A stretch of DNA of 64,000 bases from Leptobrachium leishanense (GCA_009667805.1 CM019069.1:90679204-90743203), one strand, 5' to 3'; shown: positions 24,104 through 35,792, counted from the first letter of the stretch. The notes: generated by a model from the sequence alone, not told the origin. Made by a program: numbers and translations.

Positions 24104-24960
24104 GGGCTATATTACAAAGCTTGTGCTAACTTAACCAGAGCTCTTGTAAGCTTAACAACTCCATAGACTATAGGCTAAATTACAATCTTTGCGCAAACGT
24201 TTGTGCCGGCGCAAAAAACATTAACGCGAGGGGTAAAACCCTCTGTGCCGTACGGCATATTACATTGTCAGCGCAACAGATGCACGTAACGTCTACCACG
24301 GGTGAACCTGTGCGCGCTTACTGTATGTCGCGCGTCCTATACTTAACATTGTGAGCGCAAATGCGTATGTGCGCTGGTACATGGTTGGTATTACAATCTA
24401 TGCGCAGGATTGAACGCATAGCCTTTGCGCGCATAATTTTAGCAACTCCTAAAAGCTGGTGTTAATGGCAAATCTGAACGACCTGGCCGAACCCAAACAC
24501 ACCAACCCAAAAAAAATAATACAGCAAAGTATAGTTACACATTCTACTCATACCAAACCAATAAAATGGAGAGGTTGTGTGTGCATTTATTATTGCTGCA
24601 GCATATATGATCAGATTGAGTTTGGCAGGCGCAAAACCTCAACGCGAGATAATTGTGATTCTTAATTCTGATTGGCTGAATTGCATGAAAAAAACAGTCC
24701 GCATACTGATTTCTGCGCGCAGCGGTACTGCACGAGCGTTTGTGCGCGTCCGCTTATACGCATTATTGATCGACGGATGAAAAAATGCGCGAGGATTGTA
24801 ATTCCAGTGGTGATTTACACGCCTAAACGTTTAACGCTTGGCACACAAATTACCGCATGCGCGAGCGTTTTTACGCGAAGATTGTATTATAGCCCTATAT
24901 TGGCTCTGGTAAGTTTACAACAGCTCTGGTTAAGTTAGCACAAACTTTGTAATATAGCCC
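24104..24960. mobile_element. MITE O, interrupted by MITE N
   Basis: GGGCTATATTACAAAGCTTG on the left is the inverted partner of AAACTTTGTAATATAGCCC on the right, with AAA on both sides. The inverted arms continue for about 55 bp. Its centre is split at 24172/24895 by the MITE below. The superfamily is unassigned. Confidence 0.8.
24173..24894. mobile_element. MITE N inserted in MITE O
   Basis: Starts GGCTAAATTACAATCTTTGC and ends CGCGAAGATTGTATTATAGCC. The 5-bp CTATA flanks both sides, and joining the flanks restores a continuous O sequence. The interior is rich in CGC-type palindromes (TGCGCGC, GCGCAAA). A related element lies at 55801-56525. Confidence 0.8.
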
Positions 24961-25037
24961 AAAGTGAGCTGTATTTTCTCATGCCCGATCATAAGGTAGA
25001 AAATAGATGATTTATTTTTAGTGGTCAGCCTTTAAAT

Positions 25038-25219
25038 CAGTGTTTCCCAAACCTCTCCTCGGGACCTTCAACCAGGCCAGATTTTGGAGATCACCTTGGA
25101 GAAATGCAGACTGAATCCTGCAATCACTGAGCAGCAAATCATATCCCCTGTGCTGTGCTTCAGATATCTGGCAAACCTGGTGAGGCGGAGGGTCCTTAGG
25201 ACAGGTTTGGGAAACACTG
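25038..25219. mobile_element. 182-bp hAT MITE
   Basis: CAGTGTTTCCCAAAC and GTTTGGGAAACACTG are the ends, and CTTTAAAT is the perfect 8-bp target duplication (25030-25037, 25220-25227). The termini resemble Charlie-type hAT MITEs known from many vertebrates. Confidence 0.93.
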
Positions 25220-25244
25220 CTTTAAATGTTGATAATGTCACATG

Positions 25245-26752
25245 CAGTGGCGTAACTAGAAACCTGAGGGCCCCGGTGCAAGAATCCACGAAGGGCCCCC
25301 CCAAAAAAAGATCTATGTATTCTTACTTATTTTTCACTGCAAAATAAAACAAAGATAGTATTGCTTCCAGCTCACATGGATATATGTTGCCCCCCAGCTC
25401 ACATGGATATATATTGCCCCCCAGCTCTCATGGATATATATTGCCCCCCAGCTCTCATGGGTATATATAGGGCCTCCCAGCTCTAATGGGTATATATAGG
25501 GCCCCCCAGCTCTCATGGATATATATTGGCCCCCAGCTCATGGGTATATAGGCCCCCAGCTCATGGGTATATAGGGCCCCAGCTCATGGGTATATAGGCC
25601 CCCAGCGCATGGGTATATAGGCCCCCAGCTCATGGGTATATAGGGCCCCAGCTCATGGGTATATATGCCCCCAGCTCATGGGTATATAGGCCCCCAGCTC
25701 ATGGGTATACAGGGCCCCAGCTCATGGGTATATAGGCCCCCAGCTCATGGGTATATAGGCCCCCAGCTCATGGGTATACAGGGCCCCAGCTCATGGGTAT
25801 ATAGGCCCCCAGCTCATGGGTATATAGGGCCCAAGCTCATGGGTATATAGGCCCCCAGCTCATGGGTATATAGGCCCCCACCTCATGGGTATATAGGCCC
25901 CCAGCTCATGGGTATATAGGCCCCCAGCTCATGGGTATACAGGGCCCCAGCTCATGGGTATATAGGCCCCAGCTCATGGGCATATAGGGCCCCAGCTCAT
26001 GGGTATATAGGCCCCCAGCTCATGGGTATATAGGGCCCCAGCTCATGGGGATATAGGCCCCCAGCTCATGGGTATATAGGCCGTCAGCTCATGGGTATAT
26101 AGGCCCCAAGCTCATGGGTATATAGGCCCCCAGCTCATGGGTATATAGGGCCCCAGCTCATGGGTATATAGGGCCCCCAGCTCATGGGTATATATGGCCC
26201 CCAGCTCATGGGTATATACGGCCCCCAGCTCTCATGGGTATATACGACCCCCAGCTCTCATGAGTATATAGGGCCCCAGCTCATGGGTATATAGGGCCCC
26301 CAGCTCATGGGTATATACAGCCCCCAGCTCTCATGGGTATATACGGCCCCCAGCTCTCATGGGTATATACGGCCCCCAGCTCTCATGGGTATATACGGCC
26401 CCCAGCTCTTACCTCTGCTGGCCCCAGGGCAGGCTCCACCGGCGTTCCGTTGTTCTCTGAGGCGAGCAGCCGCTGGAAGCATGCGTCTTGGCCGCTCGCC
26501 GGAAACCACCTGATCAGCGCAGAGGTCTCGCGAGAGGATCTCGTGCGCTGGTCAGGTGGTTCCTATCCCACGTGAGCGGCCAAGCTGCATGTCAGTGGCC
26601 GCTCGCAGGGAGAGGGACGGCCAGCGCGCGGCTCCCAGATTCCGGCGCTGATTGCCGGAATCTGGCGGGCGGCGCTGGGCCCCCCTCCAGTGGCGGAATG
26701 CCAGGGCCCGGTCGCAACTGCGACCGCTGCAACCCTGGTACTTCCGCCACTG
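25245..26752. mobile_element. hAT MITE with minisatellite, copy A
   Basis: Ends CAGTGGCGTAACTAGAA and ACTTCCGCCACTG, with a perfect 8-bp duplication GTCACATG (25237-25244, 26753-26760). The right part has GC-rich inverted segments (ACCACCTGATCAGCGC and GCGCTGGTCAGGTGGT). About 1 kb of the element is the tandem array listed next. An inverted relative is at 51581-52952. Confidence 0.92.
25366..26410 (+). repeat. Minisatellite, unit 22-30 bp, in hAT copy A
   Basis: Roughly 40 tandem copies around CCCAGCTCATGGGTATATAG. Length variants differ in the G/C run and in CTC or CACA insertions. Open frames here simply read the repeat and are not genes. Confidence 0.95.
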
Positions 26753-26760
26753 GTCACATG

Positions 26761-27091
26761 TAAACTAACCATGTGAGGGCAAAAAAGGAGGGAAAGGAAA
26801 ATCTATAATCCCCAAAGAAAGCTTTTTTCCTGCCACAGTTTGACATGAGCAATGGAAGGAAAGAGAAATTGGTGGACAGACTTTGCTATCAGTGATTCCT
26901 TGTGTTAGACTGGTGAGGTGATGATCCAAGCCACTTACACAAACAACTGTGATTCTTCCTTTACTTCTAATCTACACTTGGAGAGAGACAGATGGAGAAA
27001 ACAGATTTTTCCTGCGTTGTGTTTGATTGACGAATGTTATTTTGCAGTGCAACCACATCCAGACTTGTTAAGATAGTAGTTGGGTGAAGTT
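26761..27091. other. Unassigned sequence
   Basis: No recognised feature. Confidence 0.5.
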
Positions 27092-27094
27092 TAA

Positions 27095-27520
27095 GGCTAG
27101 GGTCAAACAAAAGCATTTTTACACGCGAACGTAAAAAAGTGCGTCCGAACGCATTGACATATTTTTTCACGGAATACGCGACAACGGTCATACGATGCGC
27201 AGTTTCGTGCGTGATTTTTTACGTATCCAAACCAGGAAACTTTGGGTGTCTCGATGTTATGTTGGCCGGACACGAGCAGGGTCTGACGTCTCCAAATCAC
27301 ACACACACACCGCTAGCGGGCGCAGCGCACTCTGTACGTCCGTACTAGAGGTTCTGCGTTCTCGAAAAAATGCGTTCATTTTCCACTTGCGTTGCGCTGC
27401 CGGACTTTCGTGCGACCGTACTTCGTATATTGGCCGTCATTGCCCGTCATTTGCTGCTAGTGCGGCCGTAATTAAGTGCGCTAGAACGCACGTTAAAAGT
27501 GCGCTGGTCTGACCCCAGCC
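27095..27520. mobile_element. Harbinger-type MITE
   Basis: GGCTAGGGTCAAAC to CTGACCCCAGCC with the 3-bp duplication TAA on each side (27092-27094, 27521-27523). Collinear with the MITE at 13.4 kb. Confidence 0.9.
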
Positions 27521-27523
27521 TAA

Positions 27524-27929
27524 GATTAGAACGTTTCTGTAGTGCATTTTGTGAATCCCTTACATAGGACTGTGCTTCAGTTAGAAAAAAATTACGTACT
27601 TACCAGTTCTCTCCCTTAAGGAATTAATATAAGAAAAAATGGCTGTCCATGGTTTGTGCGCTTTTGGTAAATGATAGAATGGTGCTATTTACAGTCTACT
27701 CTGTAGCTTACGTGTCAGCAACATCAGACCCCCAGACATTTTACAGCTACATTTTCCATGAGATTCAGCCAACCTAATAAGTAGCTGAGCATCATGGAAG
27801 AAGTAGGTCCAAAACATATGGGGGACCAAGGTTGATGATCAATGCTGTATCTGATGTAGAGACCTTTCGTAAGGCCTTTTGTAAAATATTAAAACTCTTG
27901 GGTAAATTTATTTGTAGGATCAGAAGCAA
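27524..27929. other. Unassigned sequence
   Basis: No recognised feature before the hAT target duplication. Confidence 0.5.
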
Positions 27930-27937
27930 GTTCTCAA

Positions 27938-29886
27938 TAGGGATGAGTCGAACACCCCCGAGTTTGGTTCGGGCCTGAACCCGAACTTTCCATATGTTCG
28001 GATCCGAACCTGAACTCGAATTCAATGCAAGTCAATGGGGCTGAAAATTCGGTTTTTAGAGTGCCCTCCAAGAGGGCATATATGCTAGATATTTGCCATA
28101 AAAGGTGTATGGGGGTCTGGGTAGTGGCCTGGGGGACAGGAAACAAGGACAAAAAGTAAAAAAAAAAGTTTTTAAAGGGACAGTGAGTTTTCCATGAAAT
28201 AAGGGTTAAAAATAAAACCAAAAAATTCCTTCAAATATCGTGCCTAGGAGGTCCCCATAACCTGCCCGTGAAGTGGCGGATTTCTAGGATGTATAGAAAC
28301 ACTTAAAAACAAAAAAATTACATTTCTAATGACGGTAAATGCTTTTCCTTTAATCTATCCATAAACAACTGCTTGGGGCGGCAGTCTGTATGAAAAGAGG
28401 AGACATTTTCGGACACGCAGAAAAAGTTTATTGATTTTTTGGCGGTGAAAAGCAGGAGAATGGAAAATTCTAGACCAAATAGTCGATTTGGAAAGTGAGA
28501 TAAATGGGAGAATTTTTCTGGTTTGGCTATTTTGACCTAGAATTTTCTCTTCAGTCATTCTCCTGAGTTTCACCTTTCTCTGAATAACCCTGTCAGGGTT
28601 ATTCAGAGAGCGGTGAAGAGCAGGAGAATGACTGGAGAATGGAAAATTCTAGGTCAAAATAGCCAAACCAGAAAAATTCTCCCATTTAGGCTAGGGTCAG
28701 ACTAGCGAATTTTTAACGTGCGTTTAGGCGCACTTAATCACGGCCGCACTAGCAGCAAATGACGGGCAATGACGGACAATATACGAAGTACGGTCGCACG
28801 AAAGTTCGGCTGCGCAACGCAAGTGGAAAATGAACGCATTTTTTTGAGAGCGCAGAACCGCTAGTACGGACGTACAGAGTACTCTGCGTCCACTAGCAGC
28901 GTGTGTGCGTGATTTGGAGACGTCAGACCCTGCTCATGTCCGGCCAACATAACGTCCAGACACCCAAAGTTTCCTGGTTTGGATCCGTAAAAAGTCACGC
29001 ACAAAAATGCGCATCGTATGACCGTTTTCGCGCATTCCGTGAAAAAATACGGCAAAGCGTTCGGACGCACTTTTTGACGGTCGCTGTGAAAAATGCGTTA
29101 GTCTGACCCTAGCCTTATCTCACTTTCCAAATCGGCTATTTGGTCCAGATTGTTCTGTTTTCCTGCCATTCTCCTGGTTTTCACCTTTCTCTGAACAACC
29201 CTGAGAGACAGGTGAAAGCCAGGAGAGCTGGCAGGAGAAGAGAACAATCTAGACCAAATAGCCGATTTGGAAAGTAAGATAAATGGGAGAATTTTTCTGG
29301 TTTGGCTATTTTGACCTAGAATTTTCATTTCTCCAGTTATTCTCCTGCTTTTCACTGCTCTCTGAATAACCCTGTGAATGTTTAATCCCGAGGTGAAAAA
29401 TAACATTGCTTTAGATGTTAAAAGCGGGCAATGAGGAAATTTAGTATTTTTTCACACAGCAGTTAAATTAAGCATATTAGGAAGTTTTAGGAGGGAAATT
29501 AACACTCACTCAGAACAGAAGTAGACACCCCACACCTTCATTCTACATAAAATGTATCAAATTGATTAGACCAGACTAAAACATCTGTTGTTGTTATGTC
29601 GTTTGAAAAAAAAGGTCATTTAGAGGTGAGAAGAATCTTTGCACGTACACATTAGTTTTTAATTCAATATCTAATAAACCGTTGCTTATAATATTCTGCA
29701 GTAAAGAGTCTCTTTATTTCTAGATTTTTTAGTATTTTTAAGCATTGTTTATACTTTTTTCAAAATTTCCTTTTTTTTTCTGAACTCGAACCGAACTTGC
29801 ACAAAAAGTTCGAAGTTCACAAACTTTCGAACTGCCAAAGTTCGGGCCGAACTCCGAACCGACCGAACCCAAACAGCTCATCCCTA
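27938..29886. mobile_element. Non-autonomous hAT composite, copy 2 (inverted)
   Basis: TAGGGATGAG at the left and CTCATCCCTA at the right, with a perfect 8-bp duplication GTTCTCAA (27930-27937, 29887-29894). Read in reverse it is collinear with the 3.5-kb composite at 11.1 kb, but lacks the TTAA-type MITE and one Harbinger MITE. The left 0.5 kb matches the left end of the long hAT element at 60.1 kb, including GTGCCTAGGAGGTCCCCATA. Confidence 0.93.
28689..29114. mobile_element. Harbinger-type MITE, passenger in hAT copy 2
   Basis: Ends GGCTAGGGTCAGAC and CTGACCCTAGCC with TTA on both sides (28686-28688, 29115-29117). Same insertion site as 13377-13810 in copy 1. Confidence 0.9.
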
Positions 29887-30135
29887 GTTCTCAATATCCT
29901 TCAAGAGCATTTAAAAGTTCCATGCACATTTCCATGTATATGTCGTGGTCCATTTTGATAAAATTTCTCCCTTTGTCAGAGGGTTTAACAACAAGTTCTT
30001 CAGCAGCCCGAGGTTCTTATAATGCTTTCATCTCTGCACTAGTTATAATAGGCAAGGCCATTCAAGTAAATTTTTTCAATGTCTTGAGTTACTATTTCAA
30101 CCCCTTCATTGTTGCTTCATTTGATCCCGTTTGCT

Positions 30136-30724
30136 TGTCATGGTTCCCGGATCCCACCACGCAGTCCTTAAAGCTCAACACTCCACAGAGCCAAAAAACT
30201 ACCAACAGGGTAGCCGTAAAGGAATCCCTAACTGTCTGGTCCTTAAAAATTGGCCAGGTATATGTATACTAGCTAGACAGAAAGAGTTAATCAAAGACAA
30301 TGTCGTAATACAAAACCAGGTCAGCAACACGGGGGTAGTCAGACGAGACAGAATCAGGAATACAGAGTATAGAATAGTCAAATGGAATAGCCAGGTCGAT
30401 ATCAGTGCAGAAGCGTAGTACAAGGAAATAGTCTTGGGCAACGGAAGGCAGAATAGTCAGAAAACAAGCAGAGGTCAATAACAGGTTAAATCACGAGAGA
30501 ATTCAGGTACAAGGCGCTCAGGTATGGATAACCACGATCTGGCACTGCTTAGAAGGAACTGTTGGTTTTTAAAAGACCTTCACCAGACCGCGCCCCCTCT
30601 CAAGCCGCACCTCATGCAGCCACCTCCCTGCCTATTCCAATTTAAACCGGGCGTTGGTGAGCGAGCAGCATCAGACATGCTGCCGTCAAGCACACCGGAA
30701 AGGCTGGAAGCCCCCAACGTTACA
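30136..30724 (+). mobile_element. Solo LTR candidate
   Basis: A 589-bp segment starting TGTCATGGTTCCCGG and ending AACGTTACA. The flanks TTGCT and GTGCT differ at one of five positions. No internal retroelement sequence adjoins it. Gypsy-type origin is likely from its form but unproven. Confidence 0.5.
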
Positions 30725-30774
30725 GTGCTAAGCTCATTTTCACCATTTTCTGCTCATCACATTTTAGAGCTGTA

Positions 30775-31372
30775 GCAAACAAAAAAACACATAAAGTGGC
30801 TATTTTATCATGCCTTATGGCTATTATTGATGCCACAAATGCTGGTTTAGATAAATAAAATAAAGTACATAATGAATTTAAACAATCTTTATTAAATAGT
30901 TACATATAAACATAACAAAATGGTATGAGTGATTTATGCAGATTGTTTGATTGATTGCAAATGGGTCTCAATTCCCAAATAAATGAATCTCTTATAATCC
31001 CAGGAATTAATGGGTTTGATGTCCGTAAGGATAAATAATACAGCTCCCTCTACCGGGTATAATGACAAAATTACTCATTCACGGACAGATATACATGCCC
31101 AGATCCTTCAGTATAGAAACAGGGACGAATACAATATTTAGAGTGATCAGTTAGTACAGAGATTGGCATGAAGTGCAACAATGTGACAGAAACACCCTCT
31201 TAATAGTAGCACCAGCTTGTTATGCAGTCCGTCATACATTCATACAATTTCGCTAGAGTGTGATTTTCCTATAAATGAGGATACACACATAAGGCAGTGA
31301 TCCAGCATTTGTGGCATCAATAATAGCCATAAGGCATGATAAAATAGCCACTTTATGTGTTTTTTTGTTTGA
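30775..31372. mobile_element. TA-flanked MITE with long inverted ends
   Basis: TA on each side (30773-30774, 31373-31374). The first and last 73 or so bases are almost perfect inverted repeats, starting CAAACAAAAAAACACATAAA and reaching GCCACAAATGCTGG. It is 598 bp with no coding frame. Tc1/mariner is the likely superfamily. Confidence 0.85.
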
Positions 31373-31429
31373 TACTTATCTAAATGAGGATTAGTCCTGT
31401 GATGCTGGTTTGAAGCTCTGTTTTTTGGG

Positions 31430-32005
31430 TCTAAGGTTTTTTATAAAAACATTTTAGAGCTATTTGAAATCATCTTTTATTGTAGGATCCAGATGAGTTA
31501 TGTATGTTTTTATCAGCAGATTCAAATTATATCATTATTTTGTGTATATGTCGTGTCACGGCAGAATACTATAACAAAAAAATACTTATAAAAATATTTC
31601 CATTTGGATTTCAATCTTTTACAGCAGGAATCTCAAACTCTGCTCCCCCCCCCAAATGTTTCTGAACTACAACTCTCATGATTCTCTGGCCATTGCCTAA
31701 ATTCAAAGAATTTTAGGAATTGAAGGCAATAAACATCTTGGGGGCAGAGTTTGAGATCCCTGATTTACTGCATATAACTTTCTTTTTTCATATTTTATCA
31801 ACCACAGCTTTGAGGTATATATTCTATGGGATTCTCTTTTTAAAAATATCAGAAATGGAGAACCAATTACAGCATTTTATTAGGAAAATACACAATATTA
31901 ACAAAAACTGAAAAAAATATTTTTTTCTTTTGCATTTCGAAGCAGCCATTTTTGTTTTTATGATTTACATGGTCATGGAACGCTGACCTTTCCAATAAAT
32001 GGCAC
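31430..32005 (+). mobile_element. Decayed family P1 MITE remnant
   Basis: CAGATTCAAATTATATCATT and the later CTATGGGATTCTC block follow the order of the P1 copy at 2.1-2.4 kb. It is interrupted by a 138-bp MITE. The ends are lost. Confidence 0.6.
31625..31762. mobile_element. 138-bp hAT-like MITE
   Basis: CAGGAATCTCAAACTC and GAGTTTGAGATCCCTG are inverted ends. The 8-bp flanks TTTTACAG and ATTTACTG agree at six positions, consistent with an old insertion. The P1 sequence continues across it. Confidence 0.75.
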
Positions 32006-32211
32006 ACTTAAACACCAGGATCAAGATCTCCAGAGCCTTGGCTCTCGGCCTGTTCCTAAGTAGTCTATTCCAAAGTGGAGTTAACAACTGGAGTTGCAAC
32101 TACACTATCAGCCAGGATGTCCCACCATCAGGACTCCTAAATGCCCCCATGCATCCTAATGGTATCTCCTCTGTTTATGCTGCTGTCTTCCTGGGTTCCT
32201 TTCTCAGAGTC

Positions 32212-32948
32212 TGTGACGGAAACGCTCTCTTCCGCCTGTCCTGCTCTCCAGACACCCCCTTACCAAGATCAGCCCGGCCGCTGAGTTGCTCGGAACTCAG
32301 TGCCTCGAGCAGCCTGATCTGTAGCTCCAGACCCACTTGGTCTGAGCCTCTTCCTCTTTGAATTTCCAGATCGCCTCTCAGTGCCTTCTGAGGGTGATTG
32401 TAGGTGGGTAGTGTAGCTGAATGACACACCAGACAAGCTGAATGTACAAACAGGGAAGGTCTCCTTTATGGAAGGTTTCACAGGGGTATTTATACAGGTT
32501 ACAGCAGCACAGGTTCAAACTTCCCGCCCACCCCAACAGTTCTGATAGGTTGGTTCCAAGACCACTGCAGGCTTCCTTCTGGTCCTCCTCAGGTGCTTCT
32601 TATGTGACTTTATCTCTCTTGAAGCCACAATGTCCACACACAGTAATTTACATAAACCAATGTAAAGGAAATCAGTGTTTGCCTGAGACAATGGTAACTC
32701 ACAACCTCTCAGACATGCAAATAGATAAACAGACAAAGAGAATAGTGTTCTTGCATAATCACAGAGCACACAAACCTAATTACATTCTGGTTCAACTAAA
32801 CTAAATCACAAGTATATACAGTAAAAAAATGTTTAAAATCACACCACACAATATAAATGAACCTAAAGTCTGTTTCTTGTGGGGCTTTCGCCGTGGGAAT
32901 AAACTTCATGGGGATCAAATCAGGGAGCGTTATGTCGGTTCCATGACA
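32212..32948 (-). mobile_element. Solo LTR candidate, minus strand
   Basis: Read on the minus strand it starts TGTCATGGAACCGAC and ends TTCCGTCACA (737 bp), with 5-bp flanks GTGTC and GAGTC (one mismatch). A TATAAATA box lies at 32487-32494, where U3 would end. An AATAAA-like CATAAAGG follows shortly after. No internal retroviral sequence adjoins it, so it is taken as a solo LTR. Confidence 0.6.
32487..32494 (-). promoter_or_regulatory. TATA box of the solo LTR
   Basis: TATAAATA on the minus strand, placed mid-LTR as expected for the U3 promoter. Confidence 0.55.
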
Positions 32949-33010
32949 GTGTCCTCCATGGAACCCAGGAAGAGAGCGCCACAAAGAGAGGTCGGGTACT
33001 CACCCATTAA

Positions 33011-33846
33011 GGGCCATATTACGATCTAAACGCTAAAACGCGGATGCTAGAGAGAAAAACCTGCGCCTGCAGGTTTCTCCTTTGCGTCCCCGTTTTAGCA
33101 TGATATTATGATGCAGGCACTAGAGAAGCTGCCTGCATCGTAATCTGGTGCTAAGCCCCAGGATGTGCGCAGCAGCGCTAATTGCCACCGTGAGCATCCC
33201 CTCCATGGAGTCCGTAGAACTCCATTGAGGCAGACGCTGCCGGTCCCATGACCTGACAGATCTTGCCTCGCGAGACCCATCAGGTCAGCATAGTGATCCA
33301 CAGAGGGAGACTGGGGGACGTTTTCCCCAGTCTCTCCCTGCTCCCGGTGGCCAGAGGTTGGAGCCGCCATTCCCACCGCGGGATGAAAGGTAAGTATCTG
33401 TTTAATTTGGGGGATTTTTGGCTGGTGCAGCAGCAGAATCTGTTAGCACCAGGTCCTGGCTGTGGTTAACTTTTGGGTTAACCGCAGCCAGACGGTAATT
33501 TAAGAATAATACCTGCTGGGTGAAGTAGAGGTAACATCACTGCTCTGCATGGAGAGAGCCTGTGGAGTCATGGGTTCGATCCCAGCGAGCAACCTCTCCA
33601 GTAAGTGTCCTTGGGCAAGACACCTAACGGTACATACTCGCCACCCAGGACATACTTGAAAACGAGAGAAATCTCAATGTATCCTTCCTGGTAAAATCCT
33701 TTCTCAAAAAAAATATATAAAATTAGCGTTAGTACATTGTAAAACTAATTAGGGAGCGCAAAGTACAGTAAGCTCACACTGAAATGTCCAAGATCCAAAT
33801 CGCTAATGGTTTTTTTAACCCGTTAGCGTTTGGATTGTAATATGGT
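33011..33846. mobile_element. DNA element family G, with SINE inside
   Basis: GGGCCATATTACGATC at the left and GGATTGTAATATGG at the right are inverted ends. The interior has palindromic pairs such as GAGACTGGGGGACG with CCCAGTCTCTCCC and GGTTAACTTTTGGGTTAACC. Other copies are at 43.9-47.2, 57.2-57.9 and 59.3-59.6 kb. No coding capacity. Confidence 0.7.
33511..33725 (+). mobile_element. tRNA-derived SINE
   Basis: The head has a box A-like TGAAGTAGAGG and a box B GGTTCGATCCC. A body with TGTCCTTGGGCAAGACACCT follows, a core I associate with the V-SINE group of fish and amphibians. The tail CCTTCCTGGTAAAATCC probably derives from a partner LINE. It interrupts a family G element. Confidence 0.8.
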
Positions 33847-35429
33847 GTATTTTCAGTTCTACTCTAATACCAGGAGATAAAAACCACAGTATTGCACTAT
33901 TGGTCTTTCTCTTTTTTATTTTGGGAGCATCATTAAGGAACTAAGGAAGAAGGACCTGCATCTATATATGAGGTTTTTTTTCTGTGTTTACTTACACGGA
34001 CGCTACCACAAATTCCCTTTTGCTTTGCACTTTATTGTACGTGTACGTTTTGCTTTTATAGGAGCTATTGACAGTTAAGACACAGTGTTTAAGTACTGGT
34101 TCCAAGTACTACATCCATTTGGATATCTTTTCAATTGGATCGTTTGAACAATATTGGACTATATGGACTATTACATATCACTAATATTCAGCTCTTGATG
34201 ACACTTGATGGAACTGCACTTATTTCACTATATGCACTTTATTGAATATTTTTTAGGAAATAGTTTGCCTTCGTATTGATTTAATTTGAAAGAACCTGTC
34301 TTATTTCACTATGTGCACTTTATTGAGGATTGTTTATGCAATAGTTTAGAAAAACCTGTCTTCAGATAATATGCTGACAATTATAACATAACCTACTTCT
34401 GTCACAATACCAGATACTAGTGCTTACCGATCATCTGTAAAGTTCACTGTTTATCTTTGCGCCACTAGGAACTTTCTCCTTGTAAATATTCTGCACATGG
34501 GTGTAGTCCTCTTTAATGAGACTTAGGGAGGGATTCATTAAACCGCGATGTTCACGAAAACCCAATTTTGTGATATTTCACTGTTATTTTGCTTATCAGT
34601 GAGAATATCTCAAAATTCACTGAGCCGTAAACCCACATCCTATACCTGCAATCTGAAATGGTTGTAACACCCCACCCCACATGAAAAACCTTTGTGCAAG
34701 GGAATTAAACATAATTAAAAAAAGTCCTTATGTGTCTCAAATCCATTTGGCAACACCTGCAATATCATTGTTCAAAGCAAACTTATTTTATATCAAGAGT
34801 TCTTGCATGCTAATCATTACATATCTCACAAAAACACCCCATACCACAAAATGATGCATCCCAAAGAGTAGACATGTACAGACAGGAGAAATTTGTTTAG
34901 TTTAGCTTCGAACGGAAAACTCTTCGTCAGAAACTGAATTTTGTTTAATATTGATTTGTTTTGTCTGATTTTCGTTTTGTATTTCGGAATGATTCAAATA
35001 AATTTTCAGTACCACTGGCAATGGACAGCAAAACACTGTGCATTTCACCACACATTGGTGCACTTTGATGATCTGTATATAGAGAAATCATTCTATGTTT
35101 CTCAATGGAACAATTTTGCTTCCGCCGAAATGCTCCGAACTGCACTGTATGTCTGTCAGGATCAGCAGAGGGGTACTGGCCTGACTGGTATAAGCCCAGT
35201 ATGTGGTGGTGCACATGCAAAGGGATGGGTGGAGGGTAGTGAACTGCAGGAAACAGAAGATGAACAGGATACAAAGGAAGCAGCTGAGAGTGAGGAGAGT
35301 CACGGTGGGGTTTGAGTTCACAGTCAGGTATAGGACATAGGAGTACTGGGGAATTTACCAGGAGGCTTTGCGTGTATGAGGATCTTCAGATGGTGCCAGA
35401 ATGTTAGGCACAGCATCTTTTGAGAGTGT
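33847..35429. other. Repeat-derived, mostly unassigned
   Basis: At 34270-34455 there is a block (TTGATTTAATTTGAAAGAAC) repeated at 46697-46872; I call it H. From about 34865 a TTCG-rich stretch resembles the hAT MITE at 21.2 kb. No gene seen. Confidence 0.5.
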
Positions 35430-35526
35430 GCTATGAACGTGGAAGGACACGAGGGTCTAGGAGAGGATACTATGAACTTGGAAGGACACGAGGATCCAGG
35501 AGAGGATACTATGAACTTGGAAGGTA
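35430..35526 (+). repeat. Short tandem repeat, unit near 40-45 bp
   Basis: The phrase CTATGAAC[GT]TGGAAGG recurs three times, with a partial match after the last unit. Confidence 0.7.
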
Positions 35527-35792
35527 GAGGCAGCGGAGCAGGCTGAGGAAACTGGTTTGTGCAGGTCTCAGGCATAGATGAACACACGTCTAGCCCAAAA
35601 GAGCAGCACAGCAACAATAATGGAGGCATGATAAGAGGGATGTGTGGTCCTTTATTCAGCTCTGGTCATGTGGTGTTTCTGTATGTGATTTAACTGATTG
35701 TGTACTGGCATTCCTGTGCCAGTGCTAAGTAGCACATGGAGAGTGCTGCCTAGTATTATATATTGCAGGCACCGTTCGGTCAGTGGTGGTGT

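Noticed and set aside
25665..26513. Proline/tyrosine-rich repeat frames (GYIGPQ-type)
   Set aside because: Also the translation of a tandem array within a hAT MITE.
8620..29114. Regular spacing of similar 430-bp repeats, checked as a possible CRISPR or satellite array
   Set aside because: They are dispersed Harbinger MITEs with TWA duplications, not a direct-repeat/spacer array.
33524..33590. Possible tRNA gene
   Set aside because: Boxes A and B exist, but the cloverleaf is poor, and the segment continues into a repeated SINE body.
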